A stretch of 64,000 bases of DNA, from contig JAALGH010000011.1 in NCBI GenBank assembly GCA_011800155.1, positions 496,001 to 560,000 of the forward strand. The letters run 5' to 3'. The notes under the pieces were generated by a model. That model had not been told where the DNA came from, searched no databases, and was given only the letters and a program-made list of their open reading frames with translations. The position numbers and the translations under genes were made by a program. Positions 1 to 9,873 of the stretch are shown here, one piece after another (positions within the stretch are counted from its first letter, which is position 1; the number at the start of each line of letters is the position of its first letter). The stretch comes from Flammulina velutipes. Taxonomy: Eukaryota > Basidiomycota > Agaricomycetes > Agaricales > Physalacriaceae.

Positions 1-325
1 AAGACGTCACTGAAGATTGAAGCGCCTGAGGGTAAAACGTGTTCGGTCAAGGTCATTTTGTGCTAACTCCTTGAGTGAGTCGAAGCTAACGAGTAAGTCG
101 CAGATTACCCTCAATTCATGCAATAAGCAAGCGAAAGGAAGGCTCCGCTATCTTGCAACGGGCTGGGTGTGGTTCAACTATAAAACGGCGACGAAAGGTC
201 ATTATAAGTGGGCCGCTAGTATTGAGAATGCTCTCACCAACCAGGATGATCGTTCGAGCTTTGCCGAGTTCTCGGGATCGATGAGCACGGAGAGCTATTC
301 CAACTATGAAGCAGAGTGCGTATAA
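1..325 (+). CDS. 3' end of an unrecognised protein-coding gene (partial)
   Basis: The window opens inside a gene. An open stretch at about 1-51 is followed by a likely intron (GTCATT...GCTAAC...TCGCAG, about 52-103) and a terminal exon ending in TAA at 323-325. The last exon encodes about 73 residues rich in aromatic, Ser, Thr and Asn residues (for example ATGWVWFNYKTATKGHYKW) and ends in EAECV. Composition is that of a compact beta-rich domain rather than a disordered tail. The intron donor is weak, so the upstream join is uncertain. I do not recognise the family and the 5' part lies outside the window. Confidence 0.45.
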
Positions 326-583
326 TGATGAATTGAATAGAACATGATACCGCTGGACGGCTCAATGTGTATTTGGATCAGTAGAAATGAATTGTCAACG
401 TTTCCCTCGTACGACGTGAGATGTTTGGAGTTCGGTTTGGCTGGTCAGGATTGGCATTGGCGCCGAGGTTCACTCGATTGTGGTTTGGAAAAATCAATCT
501 CTGATTGGGTATAACAATGTACTGAGGTTTCTATTTTCCAAGGTTAGTCACAGAATAGACACGAAGTAAGAAAGATTCACGCA

Positions 584-922
584 CTATACGGGCGTAGCCG
601 TCCACCACCAAAATACCTTGGATGATATCCAGATACATGCGAGCAAGCCAAAGACAGCGACGGCTACCCGACCCGTCTTCAGTCCTCCCACTTGTCCAAT
701 GCCAAAGGCCTGGCGCGCCCTCTGAGATGTTTGGGAGAGCGTAGCGCCGAATGAAGAGAAAGAATTGCCCGCATCGTCGAGCATGAGATTTTGGCGTTCG
801 ACGTCGTCGTGGATGTCGGTCGTTATACCGCGCAGAGACCGTATTTTCGAATGCAGCTCGTCAAGGCGCTGGTCATTCTGTGATTCATATGTGTCTTCGA
901 CAGAGCGACCTCGAGAATCCAT
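584..922 (-). CDS. Bet1/Sft1-like Qc-SNARE
   Basis: This is a 112-residue single-exon ORF starting at an ATG (922). Residues about 15-75 form a heptad-rich SNARE helix; the stretch around DDVERQNLMLDD places a central Gln where Bet1/Sft1 proteins have their ionic-layer Gln. A C-terminal hydrophobic anchor (VAVAVFGLLACIWISSKVF, about residues 86-105) is followed by only a few residues, as in tail-anchored SNAREs. Length matches the family (about 100-140 residues). Such proteins act as Qc-SNAREs in ER-Golgi or intra-Golgi vesicle fusion. Sequence alone does not separate Bet1 from Sft1. Confidence 0.82.
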   Translation of the reverse strand: MDSRGRSVEDTYESQNDQRLDELHSKIRSLRGITTDIHDDVERQNLMLDDAGNSFSSFGATLSQTSQRARQAFGIGQVGGLKTGRVAVAVFGLLACIWISSKVFWWWTATPV

Positions 923-1072
923 ATTAATGTTGGTGGTCAGTGATCAAGTTATGCTGAGTCACGCGACTTGAATTGTAACCACCACGACTCCGAGCAATTG
1001 TGCGCACCGAATGCACACTCATGTTCTGGTCTATTGATCATCATCAATCATGCAACATTAATAGGAAACTCT

Positions 1073-1381
1073 ATGCTCCGTTCTTATGTCGCTAATCCGC
1101 TGCAAGAGTCGCTCAAATCTCATAATGATACCTTGCACACACGCATCACAGTTCTGGAGGGCCAGCTTGCGCATATGAAGACTACCTTGGCAAAGAACAC
1201 GCATACGTTGTCTCCTATACATATTCTCCCAGCCGAACTCCATCACTACATCTTCGAACTGTCTGGCGCATTCGAGGAGCGAAGCACTGTGATTTCCATT
1301 GCTTCCGTCTGCTTTTATTGGCCAAGTGTTGCCCTTTCATCTCCACAAATCTCTCATATCTTCAACACTGGACATATGTAG
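1073..1381 (+). pseudogene. F-box-like gene fragment
   Basis: An ATG at 1073 opens a 102-residue frame. A predicted coiled-coil N-terminus (residues about 8-38, TRITVLEGQLAHMKTTL) is followed by an F-box-like segment (LSPIHILPAELHHYIFEL ... VCFYWPSVALSSPQ). Agaricomycete F-box proteins have this order, but normally continue for several hundred residues after the F-box. Here the frame stops straight after it (TAG at 1379-1381). I therefore read it as a truncated or decayed F-box gene; a spliced continuation cannot be excluded. Confidence 0.5.
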
Positions 1382-1388
1382 TCTACCC

Positions 1389-2040
1389 ATGCCGAAACCA
1401 CGGCTCAAAGAGCCCATGCCGTTTATCCACGGTTTTGCTTTGACATATGAACAACTCTACGCTGTGGCTTGCGCCGGGCTCACTGAACAATCCGTCAACA
1501 GGGAATCTTACGGCGGAGACCCTTTGCTCGCACTACGCGGCGAATGTCTTTTGCGAAACAAAGAATACGACATTATCGCGTTTCCAAAGGGTCCGCTTGA
1601 CAACTTCGAGGCTCGTTAGCTCTACATCGTCGAAATCGTCCCTTCGTGGACCGACAGAAATCCCACCGGACTCGCACTAACGCGTGAAACCGGTGTACGA
1701 TTTTTCAACGAACACGGTCGCCAACCACTGCTCCGCAAGTTGGAGGTGTTTTCTCTGCCTTCGCCTGCGTTCGAGCCAGGTGAGTCTGCTTGTATAAGTA
1801 CTGAGCCCAGTGTTAACCATTAGAATAGAACAGTGGTGGCTGAAAAAATGCCTGTGGCACAGTATGTGGACAATTCAGGAGGACCACAAGGCGCGACTGG
1901 CTCGGAAGGGCTCGGGGCCATCAACCTCAAGTATGAGCAGTAAATCAACAGTATGGCGATCGATACTCGATAGTCTTACACGAGAGTTGAGCCAACTCAG
2001 CGGAACGATTGCGCGCAGAATTTTGCTAATGCTATGGTAG
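1389..2040 (+). pseudogene. broken gene with in-frame TAG and a disrupted splice phase
   Basis: An ATG at 1389 starts a protein-like frame (MPKPRLKEPMPFIHGFALTY...). It reaches an in-frame TAG at 1617-1619, yet the same frame stays open and protein-like past the stop (LYIVEIVPSWTDRNPTG... to about 1780). A CAG-to-TAG transition would explain this. A GTGAGT donor at about 1781 and a downstream acceptor follow. The exon after it has a convincing frame (TVVAEKMPVAQYVDNSGG...), but the splice phase does not join. A nonsense codon plus a phase break in an otherwise readable gene suggests a recent pseudogene. Family unknown. Confidence 0.45.
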
Positions 2041-2239
2041 CGTACGCCAATTTTAAATGAAGATATCAAATATAGTTTTATTGGTTCTAGTTCTAAGGCG
2101 CTGAATACATACCAGTGTAGAAATCTCCCTTGAGGCTTGAAGGCACAGAGTAGCACACCAGGAGTGGGTTGACTACGAAGTAATCAGCATGTGGTGCACG
2201 ACACACAATAAAATAATCAATCACCTCGTCGAGTAAGAT

Positions 2240-2940
2240 GGCGGACAACGGCGCTTCAGGAAAGTAGTGACTGCACCCCGTGCATACTTTATGGGTCCTG
2301 AACGACGCCTAACACCAACGAGCTGCTTGTAAGCCCTGAAGGTGGCGCAACACCTAGACGCAGACCCAACATTGGAATCTGGTAATCTATTGACCGGTCA
2401 GCGACGCTTTCGATGATGAGATGGATGAAGGATAATTACCTAGGCAAGCGGTAGTCGGAGCAACGGCGCGTCAGGAAAGTAGTGTCTGCACCCATGACAG
2501 CGCACTACTCTTTGTTGTCCTGAACGACGCCTAAACTCCTCGAGCTTGTTGAGAACTCTAGAGATGCTGATCTTGAGGTCACACATCACACAGGTCGGTT
2601 TTGTGGGTAGTTGGGTGGTTCGACGAGCATTCGCTCCCACCTTGTGATGCCACGCGACAGCACAGCTGGAGTGTGCTCATACTACTGGTGAGGTAGGTCG
2701 CGCTTCGCAGCACCACTCAGTGGTCGCAAAGAGGCTCGTCGATGAGAAGAGCGTAGAAGCAAAAGAGAGAGCGGGCTGTGGGGTTGGATCGACGAGCATT
2801 CACTCCCGCCTCATGGTGCCCTTCCACGCGACAGCACACTATGGGAGTGTGCTCACATTCCTAAGGAACGTTACGTCGCGCTTCGCAGCACCACTCGACA
2901 GTCGCAAAGAATACGATAGGTGTCCCCTTCGCGCGCGCAA
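2240..2940. repeat. two adjacent direct duplications
   Basis: Two diverged direct repeats lie side by side. The first pair (about 2247-2335 and 2464-2550) shares ACGGCGCNTCAGGAAAGTAG and CCTGAACGACGCCTAA, offset about 217 bp. The second pair (about 2598-2740 and 2786-2920) shares TCGACGAGCATTC, CACGCGACAGCACA and GTCGCGCTTCGCAGCACCAC, offset about 188 bp. No gene is evident here. Confidence 0.65.
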
Positions 2941-3089
2941 GCTTCGACGATCGTTGGATTGTGGCGCTGATTATGAGTGGGCAGCCCGATCGCGCATGCA
3001 ACGACCTTGACCTTGACCTCGACCGCGACAACTTGGATGGATGAATGATATTCAAAGCGTTAAGCAAGATAGTGTGTTAAGCCATCCAA

Positions 3090-3640
3090 GTCGAGCGAAG
3101 AGGCCGTTAGACCGAGTGATTATATTCCGTGGCGGTCTACAGCGACGGCGTCAGTCATGCGATAGCATCGACGGCAAAGGAAGGACGTACCATTGCATGA
3201 TGAAGCTATAGCTGTGGCGAGGGAAAGCGAGTATAACGCTCCCCTCTAGTGTGATACACATGGTAGTGGGGGGAAGGAGACCTGTTCTGAGGGGAAACGA
3301 CGAATTCGAGAGGCTTTTATACCCCAGCGTCAAAACAAAGGAAAACACGATAAGCCGAGGTACTGGCTAGCGGCCATCAGCACAAGACATGGATCGACGA
3401 GGTGGGCATAATGACAGGATGATGGGCGCTTAGCCTCGTTTGTTGGATTTTCAACCTGGAGACGAAGATTGAGGTGCTGCGAAAAGGTTGGAGGTGCATG
3501 GTACCTACTATGACCATATCTTACAGCAAGAACTGGACAGAGAGAGGAAGAAACGCGTTCAGGATGAGCCAAACTCCCTTGACGCTTCTTGACATCGGAT
3601 GTCATCTTTGTGGGTCCACATCACATCGATAGACAAACGT
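3090..3640 (-). repeat. diverged inverted copy of the dispersed repeat in segment A
   Basis: Read on the minus strand, this segment matches 19270-19935 (and its copies near 48220-48885 and 60065-60730) along several stretches: the AGCTATAGCTT region, the GACTGACGCC-GCTGTAGACCG region, and the end TCGGCTTATC/TCGGGCTATC-GTGTTTTCCTTTG. The order of matches is kept, so it is one old repeat copy, not chance similarity. Confidence 0.6.
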
Positions 3641-4661
3641 TCTGATCATCGGGTCCCAAGACAATAACGCGGGGTTTCAAAAGAGGGATGTAGGCCTTCG
3701 TATCGATTGTGTTTTCTTCCATAGCAGAACAAAGTGGTTGGTGGCGAAGAACATCCGGGCTCGGGCCGACAGGGCCGTAGATCATTTAAGTATAGCGGAA
3801 GGCATACGCTTAACGCTAGCTGCTAGACGTCGAGCAGGGTACTTAATGGAAGTGGTTTGGCGGAGACTGTGATCGAAGGCACTCGCTGTTGTTCAGGCTC
3901 CCAGTCGTAAATGCAGTTGGTATTTATCGTTTAACATCCCAGCACACAGAGCCCGGAAAGCAAATCGCTTCGAAGAGGATGACGGTTTCAGTCTTTGATG
4001 AGTGTCGGTGTAACAGGAAGGCTCGCGCTTTTATAAGGAAGAGAAGGGCAAAACCAATCAGAACCAAACACAACATGGACGTGGCGTCAGTTCCAGTTAT
4101 ACCGCATTGGGCTATTTTGTTTGAGTAAACTGATAGCGAGCAAAAGAAAAGACGATTTAATAAGGCAGCATGACAGTCCCCCTTCAGAGGCTGGTGAATA
4201 GCCAGTAGAGCAACATACCTGTTAATCGTTACTAGATTCACGCGGATAAAGCTCAAACATGATCCAAACTTGTCTGGGGCGTTATTCAAGTCTTGGTCTA
4301 TAATTAGAACGAAGGCTGTGTATACAAACAGCTATCAAATGAACCCATGTCCAGTGCTCTCGGGAATCGGCGACTTGTTGCAAGGTGGTACAAAATACTA
4401 ATATTTCAGGTCGACTGTACGCTCTCCTCCTTTCACACCTGAAATGTCGAGCGACACTTCCGCATAGGTGACTGTACCTCCACCGATACGTCTTGAGAAC
4501 GGTATATGAATCCTCGTGCTTTGATACTCTCAGACTTGTCCGTCCTGGATCCTATGCGGAACCGACTTGTTCCCCTGTAAATTCTCATGAAAACTGAACG
4601 ATTGAATTCGTTGCCATCTCGATTACCCACTGCATTCACTCCCATATATCCATTGACCTTT
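3641..4661. other. stretch without recognisable gene
   Basis: No frame here is supported by a family, a start context or a plausible intron chain. The segment just before 4662 is probably the promoter and 5' UTR of the secreted-protein gene that follows. Confidence 0.4.
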
Positions 4662-5362
4662 ATGAAGCTTCAACTACCATCACTCATATTCCTCGCCACG
4701 TTATCCGCTGGAGCTCTGGTCCGCCGAGTCACCAACGCAGAGCTACTGAGAAGAGGTCTACCGCCCAATGCGCCGCGAATGCTCTATGATGCATATGGTA
4801 CACGTCTCTCAAATTTTTCCCTTACATCCGTCTCACGCCACATACTTAATCATCAGTTCCACACCTTGCGAAACGATCAGACCTTCCACTGGGGTGCAGC
4901 AAGACGCCCGTCATAAACAGCGGGTTCGAGGGTGGCACCGATCCTACCTTGCCTCCACCTCCTTGGACGATGCAAGGCTCCGGCGGCAACATGCGCTGGA
5001 ACAGCATCGAATCTGGCGGGTCCCAAAGAGCCTCAACCGTCGGCGGCAGTTCGTATGTGTTCGACCAGTTCATGACGAACGCCTGTGTATCGAACACCGA
5101 ATACAACTATATCATGCGCATCACCGCGCAGAGAGGGCCATCCGACATACCATGCACGATCAACTTGGAGAGCAATTCGGTCACTCTCCTCAGCGCCACC
5201 CCCGGGTCGTCCACCGAAACATTTACCAGCGCACCCTTCGAAATTCTGTCTCAATACTTTAGTCTATATGCTATCATTGTATGCCAACAGTCTATGCCCA
5301 CCGCTGATACCATAGCCATTCTTTTCGATAACCTCGAGATTGTTCCAAATGTTCTATCATAG
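4662..5362 (+). CDS. small secreted protein of unknown function
   Basis: The best start is the ATG at 4662, which begins a signal peptide (MKLQLPSLIFLATLSAGAL). A short R/T/N-rich propeptide-like stretch (TNAELLRRGLPPNAPR) of a type common in Agaricomycete secreted proteins follows. Exon 1 is 4662-4797. An intron at 4798-4880 (GTACAC...GATCAG) joins exon 2 (4881-5362) in frame. The mature part contains PVINSGFEGGT and PPPPWTM followed by a beta-rich domain with three Cys. That arrangement resembles fungal carbohydrate-binding-like extracellular domains, but I cannot name a family. Predicted length is about 205 residues. No partner genes adjoin it. Confidence 0.65.
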
Positions 5363-5692
5363 CGCGCAGTTTGTTGGTTTCTGGGATTCGAACGAGAGAG
5401 GCGGGGATATTACGATGTAGTGAGCACCGGAGACGTTCCTAGTAGCCAACACTTAGCGTATCTGTCCCACTCTTCTTTTCATATTGTTAGCCATGTAAAG
5501 ACATACCTCCCTCCCAAAAGGACTCGGCGCTCATGATAATTAGTTGAACGCGTCGTTAAAAAAAAATAAACACTGAAGCGCAGCCCCATCCTAAATCTAA
5601 ACGTCAGATAATAAATTCGAAGCAACCGAAATCGTAAGTAGCGCCAAAACGCAATCAAAATAAATAATATCCAAGAACCGATCACACAGCCC
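5363..5692. other. intergenic, convergent 3' ends
   Basis: The secreted-protein gene (+) and the RhoGAP gene (-) converge here. A poly-A run (about 5558-5568) and AT-rich sequence fit 3' UTRs. I see no further gene. Confidence 0.5.
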
Positions 5693-7906
5693 TCACGACT
5701 CTGCTCCTGCTCCCTTCCTCAACAAAGGGACAGGCGGCGCATCACTCGGCGCAGCAAAGAACCCTTCCGCCGTGATCCCAATCGCCTCCACACCAGCCCC
5801 AGTCGTCTTCCCATTCCTAACAGTCCCCCTCCCCACACTGATAGAACCCTTCCTCCCCGGACCACCCAAACTAGACCCATTCTCAATAGAGATAATAGAC
5901 CGTGCCTTGGTCTCCTGCGACGATCCATTAGACAACGTGCTCCGATGCCGAGGCTTGAAGTTTCCTGCACCCCATGCGCTAGGCGGCCCCGATATCGACG
6001 ACTTCGCTCCATGTCCATGCTCGTGATGCCCTGGAGGCATGACCAGCATCCGGTCGTCTAAAGAGTCTTCCTCCTCATCATCACCCAGCACGTACCGCGG
6101 ATCGCCAATGCTGCCCACGCTCATCCGATTCATCGAAAGATGGGGCGGTATGGCTTCGCTGCGGTCCCGTACTTCGTCAAAGATCTCGTAGTATCTCTGG
6201 ATGCACAATTTGATGACGCTCCCGAGCGTAGTCTTGTGTTCCGATATGACGAGTTTGTTGATGGACGCGGAGGAGGCTGCTAGAGACGGCGCGCCAGGGA
6301 TACTGCACATCATGACGTCCTTAACGGGGTTGGACGACTTCACCAAGTTGGGAGTTAGCACGATTGCTAGATTATGAGCATCCATCCTGTTGGACGCTGC
6401 CCGTAATGAGACTTCATGCATGAGATCTAAGGAATTGTGAGTAAAATGCCATGAATGGTGGTAAAAGTACTAACGTAGCACAGCACTCAGCAGAATATAC
6501 ACGCAAGGTTCCAATTCTGGTAAGAGAACCTCTCTCATATAGATCACCGCCGACATATCTGACTGGTCGCTCTTCACGTCTGGACATCTCCTGATGAGTG
6601 CATATAACTCCTCGCCGAAGATAGGCTCAGGCAAGTCCCTCAAGAACTTCTTGATGAGGACGGCTGCCAGGTGAGGGTCACCAAAGGTATCCAGGCTGAC
6701 GACGTTGCCACGATCGTAGGCGTCTTGGGCAGCGCGTAAAAGGGCTGACGACGGCGAACGTCGGAAAAGCCCATCTTCGTTCAGTCCATTGTCTCGTAAG
6801 AATTGGATGGCATCCTTGATCGGTCGAGGTAGCGCAGAATTCTCGCCTGACGATCCCATGAGGTCCGCAAGGGGAACACCAAACGTAGAAGAAGATATTG
6901 GGATGGGTAGAATGATCTTCCTCTCGTGCTTTGTGTTCTCTCTGTCAACATGCTCAAATGGTGGAGATAATAAAGAGGTGTTGGAAACGCACTGGTAGAC
7001 TGCCGGTGGGATGTCTATTTGCGTAATCGGAACCTGAGTCGCAAGCTCGGAGAGAGTGTCCATGTAGGTGATCTTGCGAAAGAATTTGGGAGAAATTATT
7101 GCGCCAGCGAGGGAGAATAGCACTACATCGTGTTAAGAAGTGGTTCGTTGTAGAAATAGTGTGACCCACTTTTCGAGAAGAACGATGAATGTACTATGAA
7201 CTAGGAAATGTCAGAAGATGGAAGAAAGGATAAAACGCGGGGCACACACCAGTCTCTTCAAGTTCTTCCGATAATTTCTATTCAGCCCACGATAGGCCTT
7301 CCATACCCAATTCCAACCAGGTGTGTTGCGTCCGCCAGCGGCAAAGAAGATTACGGTATAGTCGGCTTCGACTGCGAAAGATGAGTTTGAGCACCCAAAA
7401 GTATAATGAGACAAACCGTATAGATTCAAATAGGATAGTACGCGAGACAATAGCAGGTCATAGTTGACGTCCCGTGGATCTGGCAATGCGGATGCGTTGA
7501 GGACGACCCTTTGGCGGTGTAAGCGTGGATAACACAAGAAATAAAGGCGCACTCACATCGGCCGAGTCCTGTATCAGATTGTCAGTAAAGCAAATGGACC
7601 ACAACGAACAAAAGCAACGCACTCAAAGTCAACGCCAGCCTGGAAAATGAGCCTCGATATGACTTCCTGCACTCGACCGAGCTCCAGCTGGTTCGGGTCG
7701 CCCAACGACGCACGGGCCTTTGAGCTCCAGGGTGCATTGAAGAAACTCCGTCTCTTTGGGGATTCCGCTTCGACGTAGGGAGAGTAGCTTGGTGGTGATG
7801 GCGAGGATGGCGACGACGGCGACGACGGCGCAGCAGATAGCGCCGCGAGACGTTGCTTCAATGTGAGCGTGGGTGCTGCCATTTTTCGGCGCGTTTGGTG
7901 GTCCAT
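5693..7906 (-). CDS. Sec14-like/RhoGAP protein (Ecm25/p50RhoGAP type)
   Basis: Seven exons join in frame: 7906-7623, 7568-7557 (12 nt), 7508-7250, 7200-7170 (31 nt), 7122-6993, 6941-6475 and 6426-5693; total 1917 nt, 638 residues. The N-terminus is Ser/Pro-rich. A divergent CRAL-TRIO/Sec14-like domain (VVLNASALPDP ... GWNWVWKAYRGLNRNYRKNL) precedes a RhoGAP domain (FGVPLADLMG ... DGLFRRSPSSALLRAAQ ... KKFLRDLPEPIF ... NRMDAHNLAIVLTPNLV). The catalytic arginine finger is the Arg in the GLFRRSP segment. The tail is disordered. Such proteins stimulate GTP hydrolysis on Rho-family GTPases and act at membranes in polarity and wall synthesis. A second ATG at 7882 could also serve as start. Confidence 0.85.
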
Positions 7907-8100
7907 CTGTGCAGTGGATGACTCCTATGGGATTGAATGAGAGGTGGGAGGTAGCCGGTCCGTGCGTAGTCAGTTCTGCTTTCCATTTCGATAAGTCATA
8001 GCAAGAAATGAGATGGAAAGATATCCTCACGGAGACCATGGTTGTCGGGAAGGGGTGCTTACTCGTGGTCGCAAATCATTGTTGTCTCAATGTGGAAGTA

Positions 8101-9068
8101 TGCCCGGGTATGGGTTTTCACCCTGATGTGGTTATTTAATCAGTGTAGCCTCAACGAGTGCTGGTATCGACTTCGGTCTTTCTGCAAAATCAAAGTACTA
8201 TTACTGATCTATAACAACTTTAAATACCTAAGGAAACGGGAGAGACGAAGGTCTTCCAGCGCGCGATGAAGGTGATTATGAAGCACCCTTCCATATTTAT
8301 ATCTTGGGAACGACGCTCGGCAAAAATCTGGGACTCTCAGTATCAATAGAAGATATGTATTCAATGGTATTTTATGCATACTCTGAGGGGTCAGCCTCAG
8401 GATGAGCTATGTAGACACTAAATGGTGCTCGGAGAGCCGCTTGGTCACATTGTGTCACGAATTGCCGTCTGCGCCAGTGATGCTACTGGTGCCGAATTCG
8501 GACAGGAAAATCTTCGACACAAGTATCAGCAGAAATGACTATTATTATTCTACCATGAGAATTAATGGTATTGTCCAGATAAGTATGAGTAGAAAAAATG
8601 CAGCAACAGTAAGATTTTGAAGGAAGTCGACGAGCCAATGATAGGGCAAATCACTGACATCACACATTATGCCACAGCGGCTGTTCGCCGGACATCGGCA
8701 TTTCAAGGTTTGTCACGCTGAGACGTATTTGAGCACCTTTTAGTGTCTACATAGCTCATCCTGAGGCTAACCCCTCAGAGTATGCATGAAATACCATTTA
8801 ATACATATCTTCTATCGATACTGAGAGTCCCAGATTTTTTCCGTGCGTCGTTCCCAAGATATAAAGCTGGGAAGGTACTTCACCAATCCATGATCACCTT
8901 CATCGCGCGCTGGAAGACCTCCGTCTCTCCCGTTTCCTTATATATTTGAACTTGTTATAGAACAGTAAGAGTACTTTGATTTCGCAAAAAGACCGAAGTC
9001 GATACCAACACTCGTTGAGGCTACACTAATTAAATAACCACATCAGGATGAAAAACCATACCCAGGCA
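8101..9068. mobile_element. foldback (long inverted-repeat) element 1
   Basis: Long imperfect inverted arms face each other: about 8101-8430 and 8732-9068, with a diverged centre. Matching landmarks in inverse order include TGCCCGGGTATGG, GTGGTTATTTAAT, GGAAACGGGAGAGACG, TCTTCCAGCGCGCGATGAAGG, ATCTTGGGAACGACGC and AGCATACTCTGAGG-type ends. No transposase frame is present, so it is a non-autonomous foldback or large MITE. It would form a hairpin about 330 bp long. Confidence 0.8.
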
Positions 9069-9073
9069 CAGGA

Positions 9074-9775
9074 TACTATCAGTGGCCCCGGCGTGGCAGG
9101 GATATGGTTATTTAATTAGTGTGCCCTCAACGAATAGCGGTAGGGTTTGGGAGTGGCTGGTGAATTTTATGTACTATAGCTGCTCTCTAAGAAGTGTGAA
9201 TATTTAAGGAAACGGAAGAGAAATAGTCGCTCAAGATGCGGCCAAAGCGATCAAGAAATGACAAGATTTGATGAATCACTCAATAACCTCGATACCTCGG
9301 GAACGACTCCTCGCAAAATTCACCGACTCACCGACAGCAGTTTTCATGCCTTAAACTGTATTACAGGCAAAGTCGAAAGGATAGAACTACTCATACGAAG
9401 GGAAGACGTCAAAGACGCGAGTGTGACTGTGTGACCAAACTGCGTTAGGAATGCTTAGTTCACTCATGCTGTAGATGCTAAATTTATCAGGGCATTACCC
9501 TTCGATGTATCCAACCAATCAGCCATGAGAGTCGGTGAATTCTTTCCCAAGGTATTGAGCAGGATGGGTAATTCTTCAAGTTCTTGATCGCTTTGGCCGC
9601 ATCTTGAGCGACTATTTCTCTTCCGTTTCCTTAGATATTCACACTTATTAGAGAGCAGCTATTGTACTTACATAAAATTCACCAGCCACTCCCAAACCCT
9701 ACCGCCACTCATTGAGGCCACACTAATTAAATAACCACTTCCCTGTCAAAAATCATGACGGGGCCACTGATAGTA
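9074..9775. mobile_element. foldback/MITE element 2 with TA target-site duplication
   Basis: Perfect 17-bp terminal inverted repeats (TACTATCAGTGGCCCCG at 9074-9090 and its complement at 9759-9775) enclose inverted arms of roughly 250 bp. Taking the outer TA as target-site duplication, the element starts CTATCAG and ends CTGATAG, a Tc1/mariner-like boundary. Subterminal sequence (GGTTATTTAATTAGTG, CCTCAACGA, AAGGAAACGG) is shared with the foldback element immediately to its left. No coding capacity is seen. Confidence 0.75.
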
Positions 9776-9873
9776 TTGATCATAAAAATGCATGTACTGG
9801 TGGTAATGTTACATCCTTCCTGTCTACTTTCTCCTTCCTTAGATATCCATACCTTACTCCTTTCTTTTGCTTC

